From Sphingomonas sp. UBA1000 (GTDB taxonomy: Bacteria > Pseudomonadota > Alphaproteobacteria > Sphingomonadales > Sphingomonadaceae): a stretch of DNA of 9,416 nt. The notes under the pieces were generated by a model. It was not told the origin of the DNA. It did no database searches and saw only the letters and a list, made by a program, of their open reading frames with translations. Of the stretch, positions 1 through 7,739 are shown in pieces. The position numbers were made by a program, and so were the translations under genes. Position 1 is the first letter of the stretch, and every line of letters begins with the position of its first letter. The DNA lies in assembly GCA_002291855.1 (NCBI GenBank), contig DBAW01000273.1:1-9416 (forward strand). The letters run 5' to 3'.

Positions 1-6
1 CAATCA

Positions 7-69
7 CAAACACCCGGTGCCGCGATCAAACAAATCCCGGCGCTGTTCTTCCCAACAAACAAATACCGG
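7..69. repeat. Short imperfect direct repeats downstream of dcd
   Basis: The 69 bp beyond the dcd stop codon contain CAAACAAATCCCGG (27-40) and CAAACAAATACCGG (56-69), which match at 13 of 14 bases with a 29-bp period. A shorter degenerate relative, CAAACACCCGG, lies at 7-17. The stretch is richer in A than its surroundings. I see no hairpin followed by a T-tract on the minus strand, so it does not look like the operon's terminator. Function is unknown; chance similarity is possible. Confidence 0.3.
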
Positions 70-624
70 TCACAGCCGGGGCAGCGTGACCCCGCGCTGG
101 CCCATATATTTGCCCGCCCGGTCGGCATAGCTGACCTCGCACGGCTCATTGCCCTTGAGGAACAGGAACTGGCACGCGCCCTCATTGGCGTAGATTTTGG
201 CAGGCAGCGGCGTGGTGTTGGAAAACTCCAGCGTCACATGGCCTTCCCAGCCCGGTTCGAGCGGGGTCACGTTCACGATGATGCCGCAGCGCGCATAGGT
301 CGATTTGCCGAGGCAGATGACGAGCACGTCGCGCGGCACGCGGAAATATTCGACCGTGCGCGCAAGCGCGAAGCTGTTGGGCGGGATGATGCAGACATCG
401 GTCTTGCGGTCGACAAAGCTGTTGGCGGCAAAATCCTTGGGATCGACGACCGCATTGTCGACATTGGTGAAGATCTTGAACTCGTCGGCGACGCGCGCGT
501 CATAGCCATAGCTGGACAGGCCATAGCTGATGCAGCCGTCGCGGCGTTGCGCCTCGACGAACGGCTCGATCATGCGCTGCGACAGCGCCTGTTCGCGGAT
601 CCAGCGGTCGGAAAGAATGGCCAT
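70..624 (-). CDS. dcd: dCTP deaminase
   Basis: Hydrolytically deaminates dCTP to dUTP, which dUTPase converts to dUMP for thymidylate synthesis; it acts in the cytoplasm as a trimer of the dUTPase-fold family. The 184-aa product is close to the usual length (about 185-195 aa). Visible family signatures are the nucleotide-binding segment GKSTYAR (residues 106-112), [14 protein letters not shown] (125-138) with the expected catalytic Glu133, the EGACQFLF segment (148-155) and the C-terminal [17 protein letters not shown] (166-182) that closes over the triphosphate. The ATG at 624 has a good Shine-Dalgarno (GGAG, 7 nt upstream) in the 12-nt gap after cdd. It is the last gene of the minus-strand operon, so it is probably cotranscribed with cdd. 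A bifunctional dCTP deaminase/dUTPase is less likely given the proteobacterial type of sequence. Identification is secure. Confidence 0.96.
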   Translation of the reverse strand: MAILSDRWIREQALSQRMIEPFVEAQRRDGCISYGLSSYGYDARVADEFKIFTNVDNAVVDPKDFAANSFVDRKTDVCIIPPNSFALARTVEYFRVPRDVLVICLGKSTYARCGIIVNVTPLEPGWEGHVTLEFSNTTPLPAKIYANEGACQFLFLKGNEPCEVSYADRAGKYMGQRGVTLPRL

Positions 625-636
625 GGCGTCGCTCCG

Positions 637-1071
637 TTACAGCCCGAGATCGGCGGGGCCGAACGCATGGGGCAAAAGCGCCGACAGGGTCAGGCTGATC
701 ACCTGACCGCCCTCCGCCGCCGCGCAGTGGATCATCAGGTCGCGCCGGCCGAGCTGGGCGGCCTCGTTGAGCATCTGGCGGCAGCGCCCGCACGGCGTGA
801 CCGGGGCGGTGCCGCTGATCCGCCCGTCGGGGCCGAGCGCGCCGCCGATCACCGCCACCTCGACGACATCGGCCAGATGGCCTTCGCAGTTCGCGCGGGC
901 GAGCGCCACCGTCTCGGCGCACAGCGACAGGCCATAGCTGGCATTTTCCATGTTGCTGCCGGTGATGATCCGGCCATCGGCGAGGCGAAGCGCCGCGCCG
1001 ACGCCGAAGCGGGAATAGGGCGCATGGGCAAAGGCCGCGGCGGCGCGGGCGGCGTCGATCAGGTCGTTCAT
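637..1071 (-). CDS. cdd: Cytidine deaminase (small, tetrameric type)
   Basis: Zn-dependent hydrolysis of cytidine and deoxycytidine to uridine and deoxyuridine in cytoplasmic pyrimidine salvage. The 144-aa length fits the short homotetrameric class rather than the about 294-aa E. coli dimeric class. The zinc and proton-relay motifs are intact: C51-A-E53 (Cys ligand, catalytic Glu) and P93-C94-G-R-C97 (two Cys ligands). The N-terminal YSRFGVGAAL (19-28) and GSNMENASYGLSLCAE (38-53) are typical substrate-pocket segments. The ATG at 1071 lies 1 nt after the UPF0262 stop (TGAGATG), with AAGGGA inside the upstream gene acting as the ribosome site, so translational coupling is likely. Together with downstream dcd it forms a cytosine-to-uracil module acting at nucleoside and nucleotide level. 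Identification is secure. Confidence 0.95.
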   Translation of the reverse strand: MNDLIDAARAAAAFAHAPYSRFGVGAALRLADGRIITGSNMENASYGLSLCAETVALARANCEGHLADVVEVAVIGGALGPDGRISGTAPVTPCGRCRQMLNEAAQLGRRDLMIHCAAAEGGQVISLTLSALLPHAFGPADLGL

Positions 1072-1072
1072 C

Positions 1073-1555
1073 TCATCCCTTGATGTGGAGCACGCAGATC
1101 AGCGTGAACAGCCGGCGGGCAGTGTCGAAATCGACGGTGATCTTGCCCTCCAGCCGTTCGACGAGCAGCTGCGCGGCGTCGTTGTGGATCGCCCGGCGGG
1201 CCATGTCGATGGTTTCGATCTGCTGCGGCGAGGCCTGGCGGATCGCCTGGTAATAGCTGTCGCAGATCGCAAAATAATCCTTGATCGGCCGCCTGAACCG
1301 GGCAAGCCCCAGCACCAGCGTTTCCAGATGCGTGGCATCGGCGCGGAACATGTCGATCGCCAGCCGCCCTTCCTCGACCCGCAGCCGGATCCGGTAGGGA
1401 CCGGCATAGCCGTCGGCGGCCGGGCGCTGCGGCGCGAAATGATTGCCCTCGAGCAGATCGAAGATGGCGATGCGCCGTTCCTGCTCGACATCGGCGCTGC
1501 GCCACAGGATCGTGTGCTCGTCCAGTTCGACAGCGATGATGCGCGGATCGCCCAT
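1073..1555 (-). CDS. UPF0262 family protein, function unknown
   Basis: A 160-aa protein that I recognise as UPF0262, a family found essentially in Alphaproteobacteria with no assigned biochemical role. Family-like segments are IIAVELDEHTI (6-16), the ERRIAIFDLLEGNHFAP stretch (26-42), RRPIKDYFAICDSYYQAIR (88-106) and the C-terminal LEGKITVDFDTARRLFTLICVLHIKG (about 135-160). There is no signal peptide or membrane segment, so it is presumably cytoplasmic. Two ATGs overlap at the 5' end (1559 and 1555). Only the one at 1555 opens this frame; the other leads into a shadow frame of low-complexity Arg-rich sequence. It is the first gene of the operon with cdd and dcd, ending 1 nt before cdd. That linkage hints at, but does not show, a role tied to pyrimidine nucleotides. 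The family call is confident; the function is not known. Confidence 0.9.
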   Translation of the reverse strand: MGDPRIIAVELDEHTILWRSADVEQERRIAIFDLLEGNHFAPQRPAADGYAGPYRIRLRVEEGRLAIDMFRADATHLETLVLGLARFRRPIKDYFAICDSYYQAIRQASPQQIETIDMARRAIHNDAAQLLVERLEGKITVDFDTARRLFTLICVLHIKG

Positions 1556-1624
1556 TCATCCCGGTTTAGGGGCGAACCGCGGCGCGCTCAACGGGAATCG
1601 GGCGGACGGCGCGGCGGCGCAGAT

Positions 1625-1645
1625 TTGCCCACAAAATCATCCACA
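1625..1645 (+). promoter_or_regulatory. Pair of DnaA-box-like 9-mers upstream of dnaB
   Basis: TTGCCCACA (1625-1633) and TCATCCACA (1637-1645) sit in the same orientation, 12 bp start to start, in the divergent region between the UPF0262 operon and dnaB. Compared with the consensus TTATCCACA they match 7/9 and 8/9. They lie in the most A-rich stretch of the intergenic region. A GAATC (GANTC, a CcrM methylation site in alphaproteobacteria) occurs at 1595-1599 and another just before the dnaB ATG (1761-1765). I infer possible DnaA or cell-cycle control of dnaB; no clear sigma70 promoter is visible here. Confidence 0.3.
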
Positions 1646-1768
1646 GACTTGCTGGCTTGAGGCGCGGGGCCAGACGCGCGAAACTGGCACCGACACACCG
1701 CCGGCCCTTTTTCGCCCATTGAAGCGGCGAAACCGGCCGCGCGGCACCCGCATCAGACCGGAATCACC

Positions 1769-3274
<1,506 letters not shown>

Positions 3275-3346
3275 CGGGATGGGACACTGGGCGGGATACC
3301 ATGAACGCAGCGCGCCGGCCCCGCGCCCCGCACCCCGACTCGCCCG

Positions 3347-3376
3347 TTGACCGGCAGCCCCGCGCTCGCCCATAGC
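3347..3376 (+). promoter_or_regulatory. Candidate promoter for xseB-ispA-coaD
   Basis: In the 109-bp gap after dnaB, TTGACC (3347-3352, 5/6 to TTGACA) is followed 18 bp later by CATAGC (3371-3376), a poor -10 with only the central ATA matching. If used, transcription would start at or within a few bases of the xseB ATG (3384), giving a leaderless mRNA. That would fit the lack of any convincing Shine-Dalgarno before xseB. The evidence is weak and read-through from dnaB is an alternative. Confidence 0.22.
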
Positions 3377-3383
3377 TGGCGGC

Positions 3384-3626
3384 ATGACGGAACATGCCGA
3401 ACTGGACTCCCTGTCGTTCGAGGACGCGCTGAAGCGGCTGGAGGCGATTGTCGGCCGGCTGGAGCGCGGCGACGTGCCACTGGACGAATCGATCTCGCTT
3501 TATGCCGAGGGCGACCGGCTGCGCGCCCAGTGCGAGGCGCGGCTGGCCGCCGCCCAGGCGCGGATCGAGAAGATCACCCTCGGCCCCGACGGACAGCCCG
3601 CCGGCACGCAGCCATTCGACGCCTGA
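3384..3626 (+). CDS. xseB: Exodeoxyribonuclease VII small subunit
   Basis: Small subunit of exonuclease VII, which degrades single-stranded DNA from both ends. Several XseB chains bind the long helical region of each XseA; the xseA gene is not in this window. The 80-aa length is standard. The family block LSFEDALKRLEAIVGRLERGDVPLDESISLYAEGDRL (residues 10-46) is nearly canonical and is followed by the second helix (RAQCEARLAAAQARIEKI), giving the expected helical hairpin. The ATG at 3384 is the only sensible start, since the family block begins 10 residues in, yet no real ribosome site precedes it (CTGGCGGC). Translation may be leaderless or coupled. It leads the xseB-ispA-coaD run; proximity of xseB to ispA is common in proteobacteria. 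Identification is secure. Confidence 0.93.
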   Translation: MTEHAELDSLSFEDALKRLEAIVGRLERGDVPLDESISLYAEGDRLRAQCEARLAAAQARIEKITLGPDGQPAGTQPFDA

Positions 3627-3649
3627 CCAGATAATTTGCCAGTAGCTTT

Positions 3650-3656
3650 GGGGGAG
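3650..3656 (+). promoter_or_regulatory. Shine-Dalgarno fixing the ispA start
   Basis: GGGGGAG ends 3 nt before the ATG at 3660 (5 nt if the G-run is the pairing core). The frame is also open from a TTG at 3636, which would add 8 residues, but that codon has no ribosome site. The ATG at 3660 is therefore preferred. Confidence 0.7.
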
Positions 3657-3659
3657 ATC

Positions 3660-4562
3660 ATGCACGGCATCGCCGCGACCAGCCTGACCGCCGCGATGCA
3701 ACGCATCGCCACCGACATCGATAATCAGTTCGACCTGCTGCTGCCCCTGCCCGAAGATCCGCGCCGCCCGCTTTACGAAGCGATGCGCCACGCCGCGATC
3801 GGCGGCGGCAAGCGGCTGCGGCCGCTGCTGGTGTGCGCGGCCGCCGACCTGTTTCTGGTCGACCGGCAGGCGGCGCTGCGCGTCGGCACGGCGATCGAAT
3901 GCATCCATGTCTATTCGCTGATCCATGACGATCTGCCGGCGATGGACGATGACGATCTGCGCCGCGGCAAGCCGACCGTCCACAAGGCGTTCGGCGAGGC
4001 GACCGCGATCCTGGCTGGCGATTCGCTGCATGCGCTGGCGTTCGAGCTGCTGGCCGATGAGCGGACCCATGCCGATCCGTTCGTGCGCGCCGAGCTTTGC
4101 CTTGAACTGGCGCGGGCGAGCGGCCCGTCGGGCATGGCCGGCGGGCAGATGATGGATCTGGCCGCCGAACAGGCGCTGTTCGATCTGCCGACCGTCACCC
4201 GCCTGCAGCAGCTCAAGACCGGGGCGCTGATCTCGGTCTCGCTGGAAGCGGGGGCGATCCTCGGCCGCGTGCCGCCGGAAGGGCGCACGGGCCTGCGCGG
4301 CTATGCCCGCAATCTGGGGCTGGCGTTCCAGATCGCCGACGACCTGATCGACGCCGAAGGCTCGGCTGAGGCGGCGGGCAAGGCGGTCGGCAAGGATGCC
4401 GCCGCCGGCAAGGCGACGTTTATCGGCCATCTCGGCCGCGAACAGGCCCGCGCCCAGGCCGAAATGCTGGTCGAACAGGCGATCGCGCATCTGAGCGCGT
4501 TCGGCGACAAGGCCGATCTGCTGCGCGCGCTGGCCCGCTACACGATCGCGCGGGACCGGTGA
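3660..4562 (+). CDS. ispA: Farnesyl diphosphate synthase
   Basis: Class I trans-prenyltransferase that condenses IPP with DMAPP and GPP to give FPP (C15), the precursor of undecaprenyl phosphate, ubiquinone side chains and, in sphingomonads, carotenoids and hopanoids. The 300-aa product has GGGKRLRP (48-55, diphosphate-binding Lys and Arg), the first aspartate-rich motif DDLPAMD (90-96, the two-residue-longer bacterial FPPS form), GGQMMDL, LKTGALI and the second aspartate-rich motif DDLID (227-231). The stretch CIHVYSLIHDDLPAMDDDDLRRG closely resembles E. coli IspA. Tyr85, five residues before the first motif, is a bulky chain-length stop expected for C15 rather than C20 products. GTG of coaD overlaps its TGA (GTGA), so the two genes are probably translationally coupled. 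Geranyl or geranylgeranyl synthase is a less likely alternative. Confidence 0.92.
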   Translation: MHGIAATSLTAAMQRIATDIDNQFDLLLPLPEDPRRPLYEAMRHAAIGGGKRLRPLLVCAAADLFLVDRQAALRVGTAIECIHVYSLIHDDLPAMDDDDLRRGKPTVHKAFGEATAILAGDSLHALAFELLADERTHADPFVRAELCLELARASGPSGMAGGQMMDLAAEQALFDLPTVTRLQQLKTGALISVSLEAGAILGRVPPEGRTGLRGYARNLGLAFQIADDLIDAEGSAEAAGKAVGKDAAAGKATFIGHLGREQARAQAEMLVEQAIAHLSAFGDKADLLRALARYTIARDR

Positions 4563-5065
4563 GCGTGCGCATCGGCGTCTATCCGGGCACGTTCGATCCG
4601 ATCACGCTCGGGCATATGGACATCATCCGGCGCGGGGCGAAGCTGGTCGACCGGCTGGTGATCGGCGTCACCACCAACCCGTCCAAATCGCCGATGTTCA
4701 GCGTGGACGAGCGGATGGCGATGGTGCGCCGCGAAACTGCCGATGTCGACGGGGCGATCGATGTCGTCAGCTTCGATTCGCTGCTGATGGAGTTTGCCGA
4801 GCGGCAGGGCGCGGGCATCATCGTGCGCGGGCTGCGCGCGGTCGCCGATTTCGAATATGAATATCAGATGGCGGGGATGAACCAGCAGCTCAATCACCGT
4901 ATCGAGACGGTGTTCCTGATGGCCGATGTCTCGCTGCAGCCGATTGCGTCGCGGCTGGTGAAGGAAATCGCGCTTTATGGCGGCGACATCACCCGGTTCG
5001 TGCCGCCGCGCGTGGCCGGCGAAGTCGCAGCCCGCGTCGAAAGGCTTGGCCGCCGGGGCAGCTAG
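4559..5065 (+). CDS. coaD: Phosphopantetheine adenylyltransferase
   Basis: Catalyses the penultimate step of coenzyme A synthesis: 4'-phosphopantetheine plus ATP gives dephospho-CoA plus diphosphate. It is a cytoplasmic hexameric nucleotidyltransferase. The 168-aa length is normal. The N-terminus YPGTFDPITLGHMDII (8-23) carries the T/HxGH nucleotidyl-transfer motif ending at His19. Further family blocks are the NPSKSPMFSVDERMAM segment (about 40-55), GIIVRGLRAVADFEYEYQMAGMN (about 86-108) and SRLVKEIALYGGDI, the equivalent of the family's ISSxLVKE motif. The start is GTG, overlapping the ispA stop by 4 nt. The next in-frame ATG is internal to conserved sequence, so GTG is the only reasonable start. 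No CoA gene lies nearby; the linkage to ispA looks like housekeeping packing. Identification is secure. Confidence 0.95.
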   Translation: MSVRIGVYPGTFDPITLGHMDIIRRGAKLVDRLVIGVTTNPSKSPMFSVDERMAMVRRETADVDGAIDVVSFDSLLMEFAERQGAGIIVRGLRAVADFEYEYQMAGMNQQLNHRIETVFLMADVSLQPIASRLVKEIALYGGDITRFVPPRVAGEVAARVERLGRRGS

Positions 5066-5144
5066 CCCTATTCAGCGCGCGTCGACCCCGGCGGTTCGCC
5101 CCCGGCAGGGCGTCGCCAGACCCGCTTTCCGATCGGAGCCAGAC

Positions 5145-5822
5145 ATGCGTTTGATTGCCGCCCTGTTCGCCCTGCTCGGCGCGCTGTTCGCGACCGCCTG
5201 TGCCAAGGCGGACCGGCCCGCCACCGCTGCGGAAGCGGCCCCCGCCGCCCCGCCCGAAGTGCCGGCCGCCACCCCGGACAATATCTAGGTGCTGGAGCTG
5301 TCGACCGGCGGGCGCGTGCGCGTCCAGCTGCGCCCGGACAAGGCCCCCAATCATGTCGAGCGGATCAAGACTTTGACCCGCAAGGGTTTTTACAACGGCC
5401 TGATCTTTCACCGGGTGATCGAAGGGTTCATGGCGCAGGGCGGCGACCCAGAAGGCACCGGCCAGGGCGGGTCCGACCTGCCCGATCTGAAGGCGGAGTT
5501 TAACGATCTGCTGCACGTGCGCGGCGTGACCTCGATGGCGCGGTCGAACGATCCGGATTCGGCCAACAGCCAGTTCTTCATCATGCTGATGCCGACCTTC
5601 CGGCTCGACAATCGCTACACCGCCTTTGGCCGGGTGCTGACCGGCATGGCCTATGTCGATGCGATGCCGCGCGGCGAGCCGCCGGCCGAGCCGGGCCGCA
5701 TCCTGCGCGCCTGGATCGAAGGGGATGGCGAGCCGGCGGCGGTCGCGCCGCCCCCGCCTGCCCCCGCCATCATGCCGCTGCCGCTCAAGGCCCCGGCCGG
5801 AACCCGCCGGCCCGGCAACTGA
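5145..5822 (+). pseudogene. Exported cyclophilin gene interrupted by an in-frame TAG
   Basis: Read as one frame, this gives an approximately 225-residue lipoprotein-type peptidylprolyl isomerase. A hydrophobic signal peptide (MRLIAALFALLGALFATAC, lipobox-like ATAC, Cys19) is followed by an Ala/Pro-rich linker (about 20-45) and then the cyclophilin domain. Codon 48 (5286-5288) is TAG, in the same frame as both halves. GGAG at 5135-5138 (6 nt before the ATG at 5145) is a good ribosome site. Both halves keep intact coding character and no frameshift is needed, so a single base change in a codon such as TGG, TTG or TAC explains the break. The stop falls between export signal and enzyme, so the natural translation is a 47-residue peptide, not an exported enzyme. 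Options are a recent null mutation, a sequencing error, amber read-through, or restart at GTG 5289. I cannot choose among these from sequence. Confidence 0.7.
5289..5822 (+). CDS. Peptidylprolyl isomerase, cyclophilin domain (leaderless fragment)
   Basis: An open frame of 177 codons starting with GTG directly after the TAG (TAGGTG) encodes the whole cyclophilin domain: strand [15 protein letters not shown], then [15 protein letters not shown] (39-53, with the active-site Arg42, Phe47, Met48 and Gln50), [18 protein letters not shown] (81-98) and [11 protein letters not shown] (106-116). The position of human CypA Trp121 is occupied by Arg, as in many bacterial cyclophilins that bind cyclosporin poorly. 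A Pro/Ala-rich tail (about 149-177) follows. Ribosome-site support for GTG 5289 is poor (GGA 10 nt upstream), so independent translation would rely on stop-restart. Lacking the signal peptide, such a product would stay in the cytoplasm instead of acting on envelope proteins. The stop overlaps the queA ATG (TGATG). The domain call is certain; expression of this form is uncertain. Confidence 0.75.
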   Translation: MLELSTGGRVRVQLRPDKAPNHVERIKTLTRKGFYNGLIFHRVIEGFMAQGGDPEGTGQGGSDLPDLKAEFNDLLHVRGVTSMARSNDPDSANSQFFIMLMPTFRLDNRYTAFGRVLTGMAYVDAMPRGEPPAEPGRILRAWIEGDGEPAAVAPPPPAPAIMPLPLKAPAGTRRPGN

Positions 5823-6853
5823 TGCGCGTCGACCTGTTCGATTTCGAGCTGCCGCAGGAGCTGATCGCGCTGCGCCCGGTGGAGCCGCGCGACGCCGCGC
5901 GGATGCTGGTGGTGACGCCGGCCGGCCTGACCGACCGGGGGGTGCGCGACCTGCCGGCGGCGCTGCGCCCCGGCGACTGTCTGGTGTTCAACGACACGCG
6001 GGTGATCCCGGCGCGGCTGGAAGGCCGGCGCGGCGAGGCGCGGATCGAAGCGACGCTGCACAAGCGCGCGGGGCTGCGCAGCTGGATCGCCTTTGTCCGC
6101 AATGCGCGGCGGCTGCGCATCGGCGACAGCATCGATTTCGGCGCGGGCGTGACGGCGCTGGTCGAGGCCAAGCTCGACGATGGCAGCGTGCAGCTGAGCT
6201 TTCCGGGCGACGAGCCGGTCGAGCTGATGCTGGAGCGGGCCGGGCAGATGCCGCTGCCGCCCTATATCGCCTCCAAGCGGCCGACCGATGCGCGCGACCG
6301 CGAGGATTATCAGACGATGTTCGCGCGCGCCGACGGCGCGGTCGCGGCGCCCACGGCGGCGCTGCATTTCACCCCGCAGCTGATGGCGGCGGTCGCCGCC
6401 GCCGGCATCGCGCACGAAACCCTGACCCTGCATGTCGGCGCGGGCACCTTCCTGCCGGTCAAGGCCGAGGATACCGACGACCACCGGATGCACGCCGAAT
6501 GGGGCCGGATCGACGCCGCCACCGCCGACCGGCTGAACGCGGTGCGCGCGCGCGGCGGGCGCATCATCGCCGTCGGCACGACCAGCCTGAGGCTGCTCGA
6601 AAGCGCCGCCGATGCCGACCGCATGATCCGGCCCTTCGAGGGCGATACCGACATCTTCATCACCCCCGGCCACCGTTTCTGCGGGATTGACGGGCTGATG
6701 ACCAACTTCCACCTGCCCAAATCGACGCTGATGATGCTGGTGTCGGCGCTGATGGGTCGCGAGACGATGCTTGCCGCCTATGCCCATGCGATCGCTGCGG
6801 GCTATCGCTTCTACAGCTATGGCGATTCGTCGCTGCTGCTGCCCGAGGGTTGA
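5822..6853 (+). CDS. queA: S-adenosylmethionine:tRNA ribosyltransferase-isomerase
   Basis: Transfers and isomerises the ribosyl part of SAM onto preQ1 at tRNA position 34 to give epoxyqueuosine, the step before final reduction to queuosine. The 343-aa length is close to E. coli QueA (356). Recognisable blocks are the N-terminal [27 protein letters not shown] (3-29), the [13 protein letters not shown] segment (about 55-68), the [12 protein letters not shown] stretch, [25 protein letters not shown] and [15 protein letters not shown] near the C-terminus. The ATG shares one base with the upstream TGA (TGATG) and has no ribosome site of its own, so it depends on re-initiation by ribosomes finishing the cyclophilin frame; the upstream TAG could therefore lower its expression. 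tgt, which often follows queA in proteobacteria, is not here. Identification is secure. Confidence 0.95.
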   Translation: MRVDLFDFELPQELIALRPVEPRDAARMLVVTPAGLTDRGVRDLPAALRPGDCLVFNDTRVIPARLEGRRGEARIEATLHKRAGLRSWIAFVRNARRLRIGDSIDFGAGVTALVEAKLDDGSVQLSFPGDEPVELMLERAGQMPLPPYIASKRPTDARDREDYQTMFARADGAVAAPTAALHFTPQLMAAVAAAGIAHETLTLHVGAGTFLPVKAEDTDDHRMHAEWGRIDAATADRLNAVRARGGRIIAVGTTSLRLLESAADADRMIRPFEGDTDIFITPGHRFCGIDGLMTNFHLPKSTLMMLVSALMGRETMLAAYAHAIAAGYRFYSYGDSSLLLPEG

Positions 6854-6917
6854 GGGCCGGGCGGCACGGGGGAAACCGCCGCCGCCTCTGGCGCAGCGCA
6901 ACGCTGTCCGGTTTCGC

Positions 6918-6946
6918 TTGAAAGCGCACGGCTTTCACCCGATATT
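6918..6946 (+). promoter_or_regulatory. Sigma70-type promoter of the BI-1 gene
   Basis: TTGAAA (6918-6923, 5/6 to consensus) and GATATT (6941-6946, 4/6) are separated by exactly 17 bp. The predicted start is near 6953, leaving a leader of about 35 nt before the ATG at 6988. A 7-bp inverted repeat, TGAAAGC / GCTTTCA (6919-6925, 6931-6937), overlaps the -35 and the spacer and could be an operator. This is the best housekeeping promoter in the window. Confidence 0.55.
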
Positions 6947-6954
6947 CCGGGCAT

Positions 6955-6969
6955 CCGGCATCGTGCCGG
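6955..6969 (+). other. Leader hairpin before the BI-1 ribosome site
   Basis: CCGGCA-TCG-TGCCGG forms a perfect 6-bp stem with a 3-nt loop, ending 2 nt before the Shine-Dalgarno AAAGGAG (6972-6978). If transcription starts near 6953 the hairpin would lie at the very 5' end of the mRNA, a position that usually stabilises transcripts. The pairing is seen directly; the function is inferred. Confidence 0.35.
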
Positions 6970-6987
6970 GCAAAGGAGCGTTTTTCG

Positions 6988-7713
6988 ATGGCGAACTGGA
7001 CTGACCCCCGCGCGACCGTTGCGGCGCCGACGTCGGTCGCAAGCGGTGCGGCTGCCTATGATGCCGGCCTGCGCCGCTACATGCTGTCCGTTTACAACTA
7101 CATGGCCTCGGGCGTGCTGCTGACCGGCATCGTCGCGCTGGGCTTTGCCTCGTCGGGGCTGGCGGCACAGCTGCTGGCGACGCCGCTGCGCTGGGTGATC
7201 ATGCTCGCGCCGCTCGCATTCGTGATGGTGATGAGCTTCGGCCTCAACCGCATCTCGACCGCGACGCTGCAGGCGCTGTTCTGGGCGTTCGCGACGGTGA
7301 TGGGCCTGTCGATGGCGTCGGTGTTCCTGGTCTTTACCGGCACCTCGATCGCGCAGACCTTCTTCGCGACCGCGGCGGCCTTTGCCGGGCTGAGCCTGTG
7401 GGGCTACACGACCAAGCGTGACCTGTCGGGCTTCGGCACCTTCCTCGTGATGGGGCTGGTCGGGCTGATCGTCGCCAGCATCATCAACATCTTTCTCGCG
7501 TCGAGCGTGATGAGCTTTGCGATCTCGGTGATCGGCGTGCTGCTGTTCGCAGGCCTGACCGCCTATGACACGCAGAAGATCAAGAGCGTCTATGCCTATG
7601 TTGCGGGCACCGAGATGATGGGCAAGGCGGTCATCATGGGCGCGCTCAACCTCTATCTCGACTTTGTGAACATGTTCACCTTCCTGCTCAACCTGATGGG
7701 CAGCCGCGACTGA
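6988..7713 (+). CDS. Bax inhibitor-1/YccA family membrane protein
   Basis: A 241-aa inner-membrane protein of the BI-1/TMBIM family, which in bacteria includes YccA (FtsH modulator), YbhL and the calcium-leak channel YetJ. A soluble N-terminus of about 35 residues with a YDAGLRRYMLSVYNYM lead-in precedes about seven membrane segments near 38-58, 68-86, 93-116, 121-140, 150-170, 175-193 and 213-236. The family signatures are AYDTQKIK (192-199, Asp194, comparable to the pH-sensing Asp pair region of YetJ) and the C-terminal ALNLYLDFVNMFTFLL (219-234, with Asp225 in the last helix). The start is supported by AAAGGAG 9 nt upstream. It is a single-gene unit with its own promoter and terminator. 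The exact role is not deducible; FtsH regulation or ion homeostasis are family-based possibilities. Confidence 0.93.
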   Translation: MANWTDPRATVAAPTSVASGAAAYDAGLRRYMLSVYNYMASGVLLTGIVALGFASSGLAAQLLATPLRWVIMLAPLAFVMVMSFGLNRISTATLQALFWAFATVMGLSMASVFLVFTGTSIAQTFFATAAAFAGLSLWGYTTKRDLSGFGTFLVMGLVGLIVASIINIFLASSVMSFAISVIGVLLFAGLTAYDTQKIKSVYAYVAGTEMMGKAVIMGALNLYLDFVNMFTFLLNLMGSRD

Positions 7714-7739
7714 TCGGGTCGCGCAGGGAACAGGATTGA

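Noticed and set aside
1587..1595. Third copy of CTCAACGGG, in minus orientation CCCGTTGAG upstream of the UPF0262 operon
   Set aside because: The same 9-mer as the ECF -10 region, but the expected AAGGNTTTG half is absent 27 nt upstream, so I did not count it as a regulon member; chance in a GC-rich window is plausible.
1704..1717. GCCGGCC followed by TTTTT upstream of dnaB as a terminator
   Set aside because: The only stem is a short self-complementary GCCGGC without room for a loop, so it is not a credible intrinsic terminator.
3636..3659. TTG start for ispA adding eight residues
   Set aside because: No ribosome site; the ATG at 3660 follows GGGGGAG and gives normal family length.
5651..6901. 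Long minus-strand frame opposite queA, and the plus-strand frame at 5653-6690
   Set aside because: Both are shadows of queA, with repetitive Arg/Ala/Gly/His translations and no motif.
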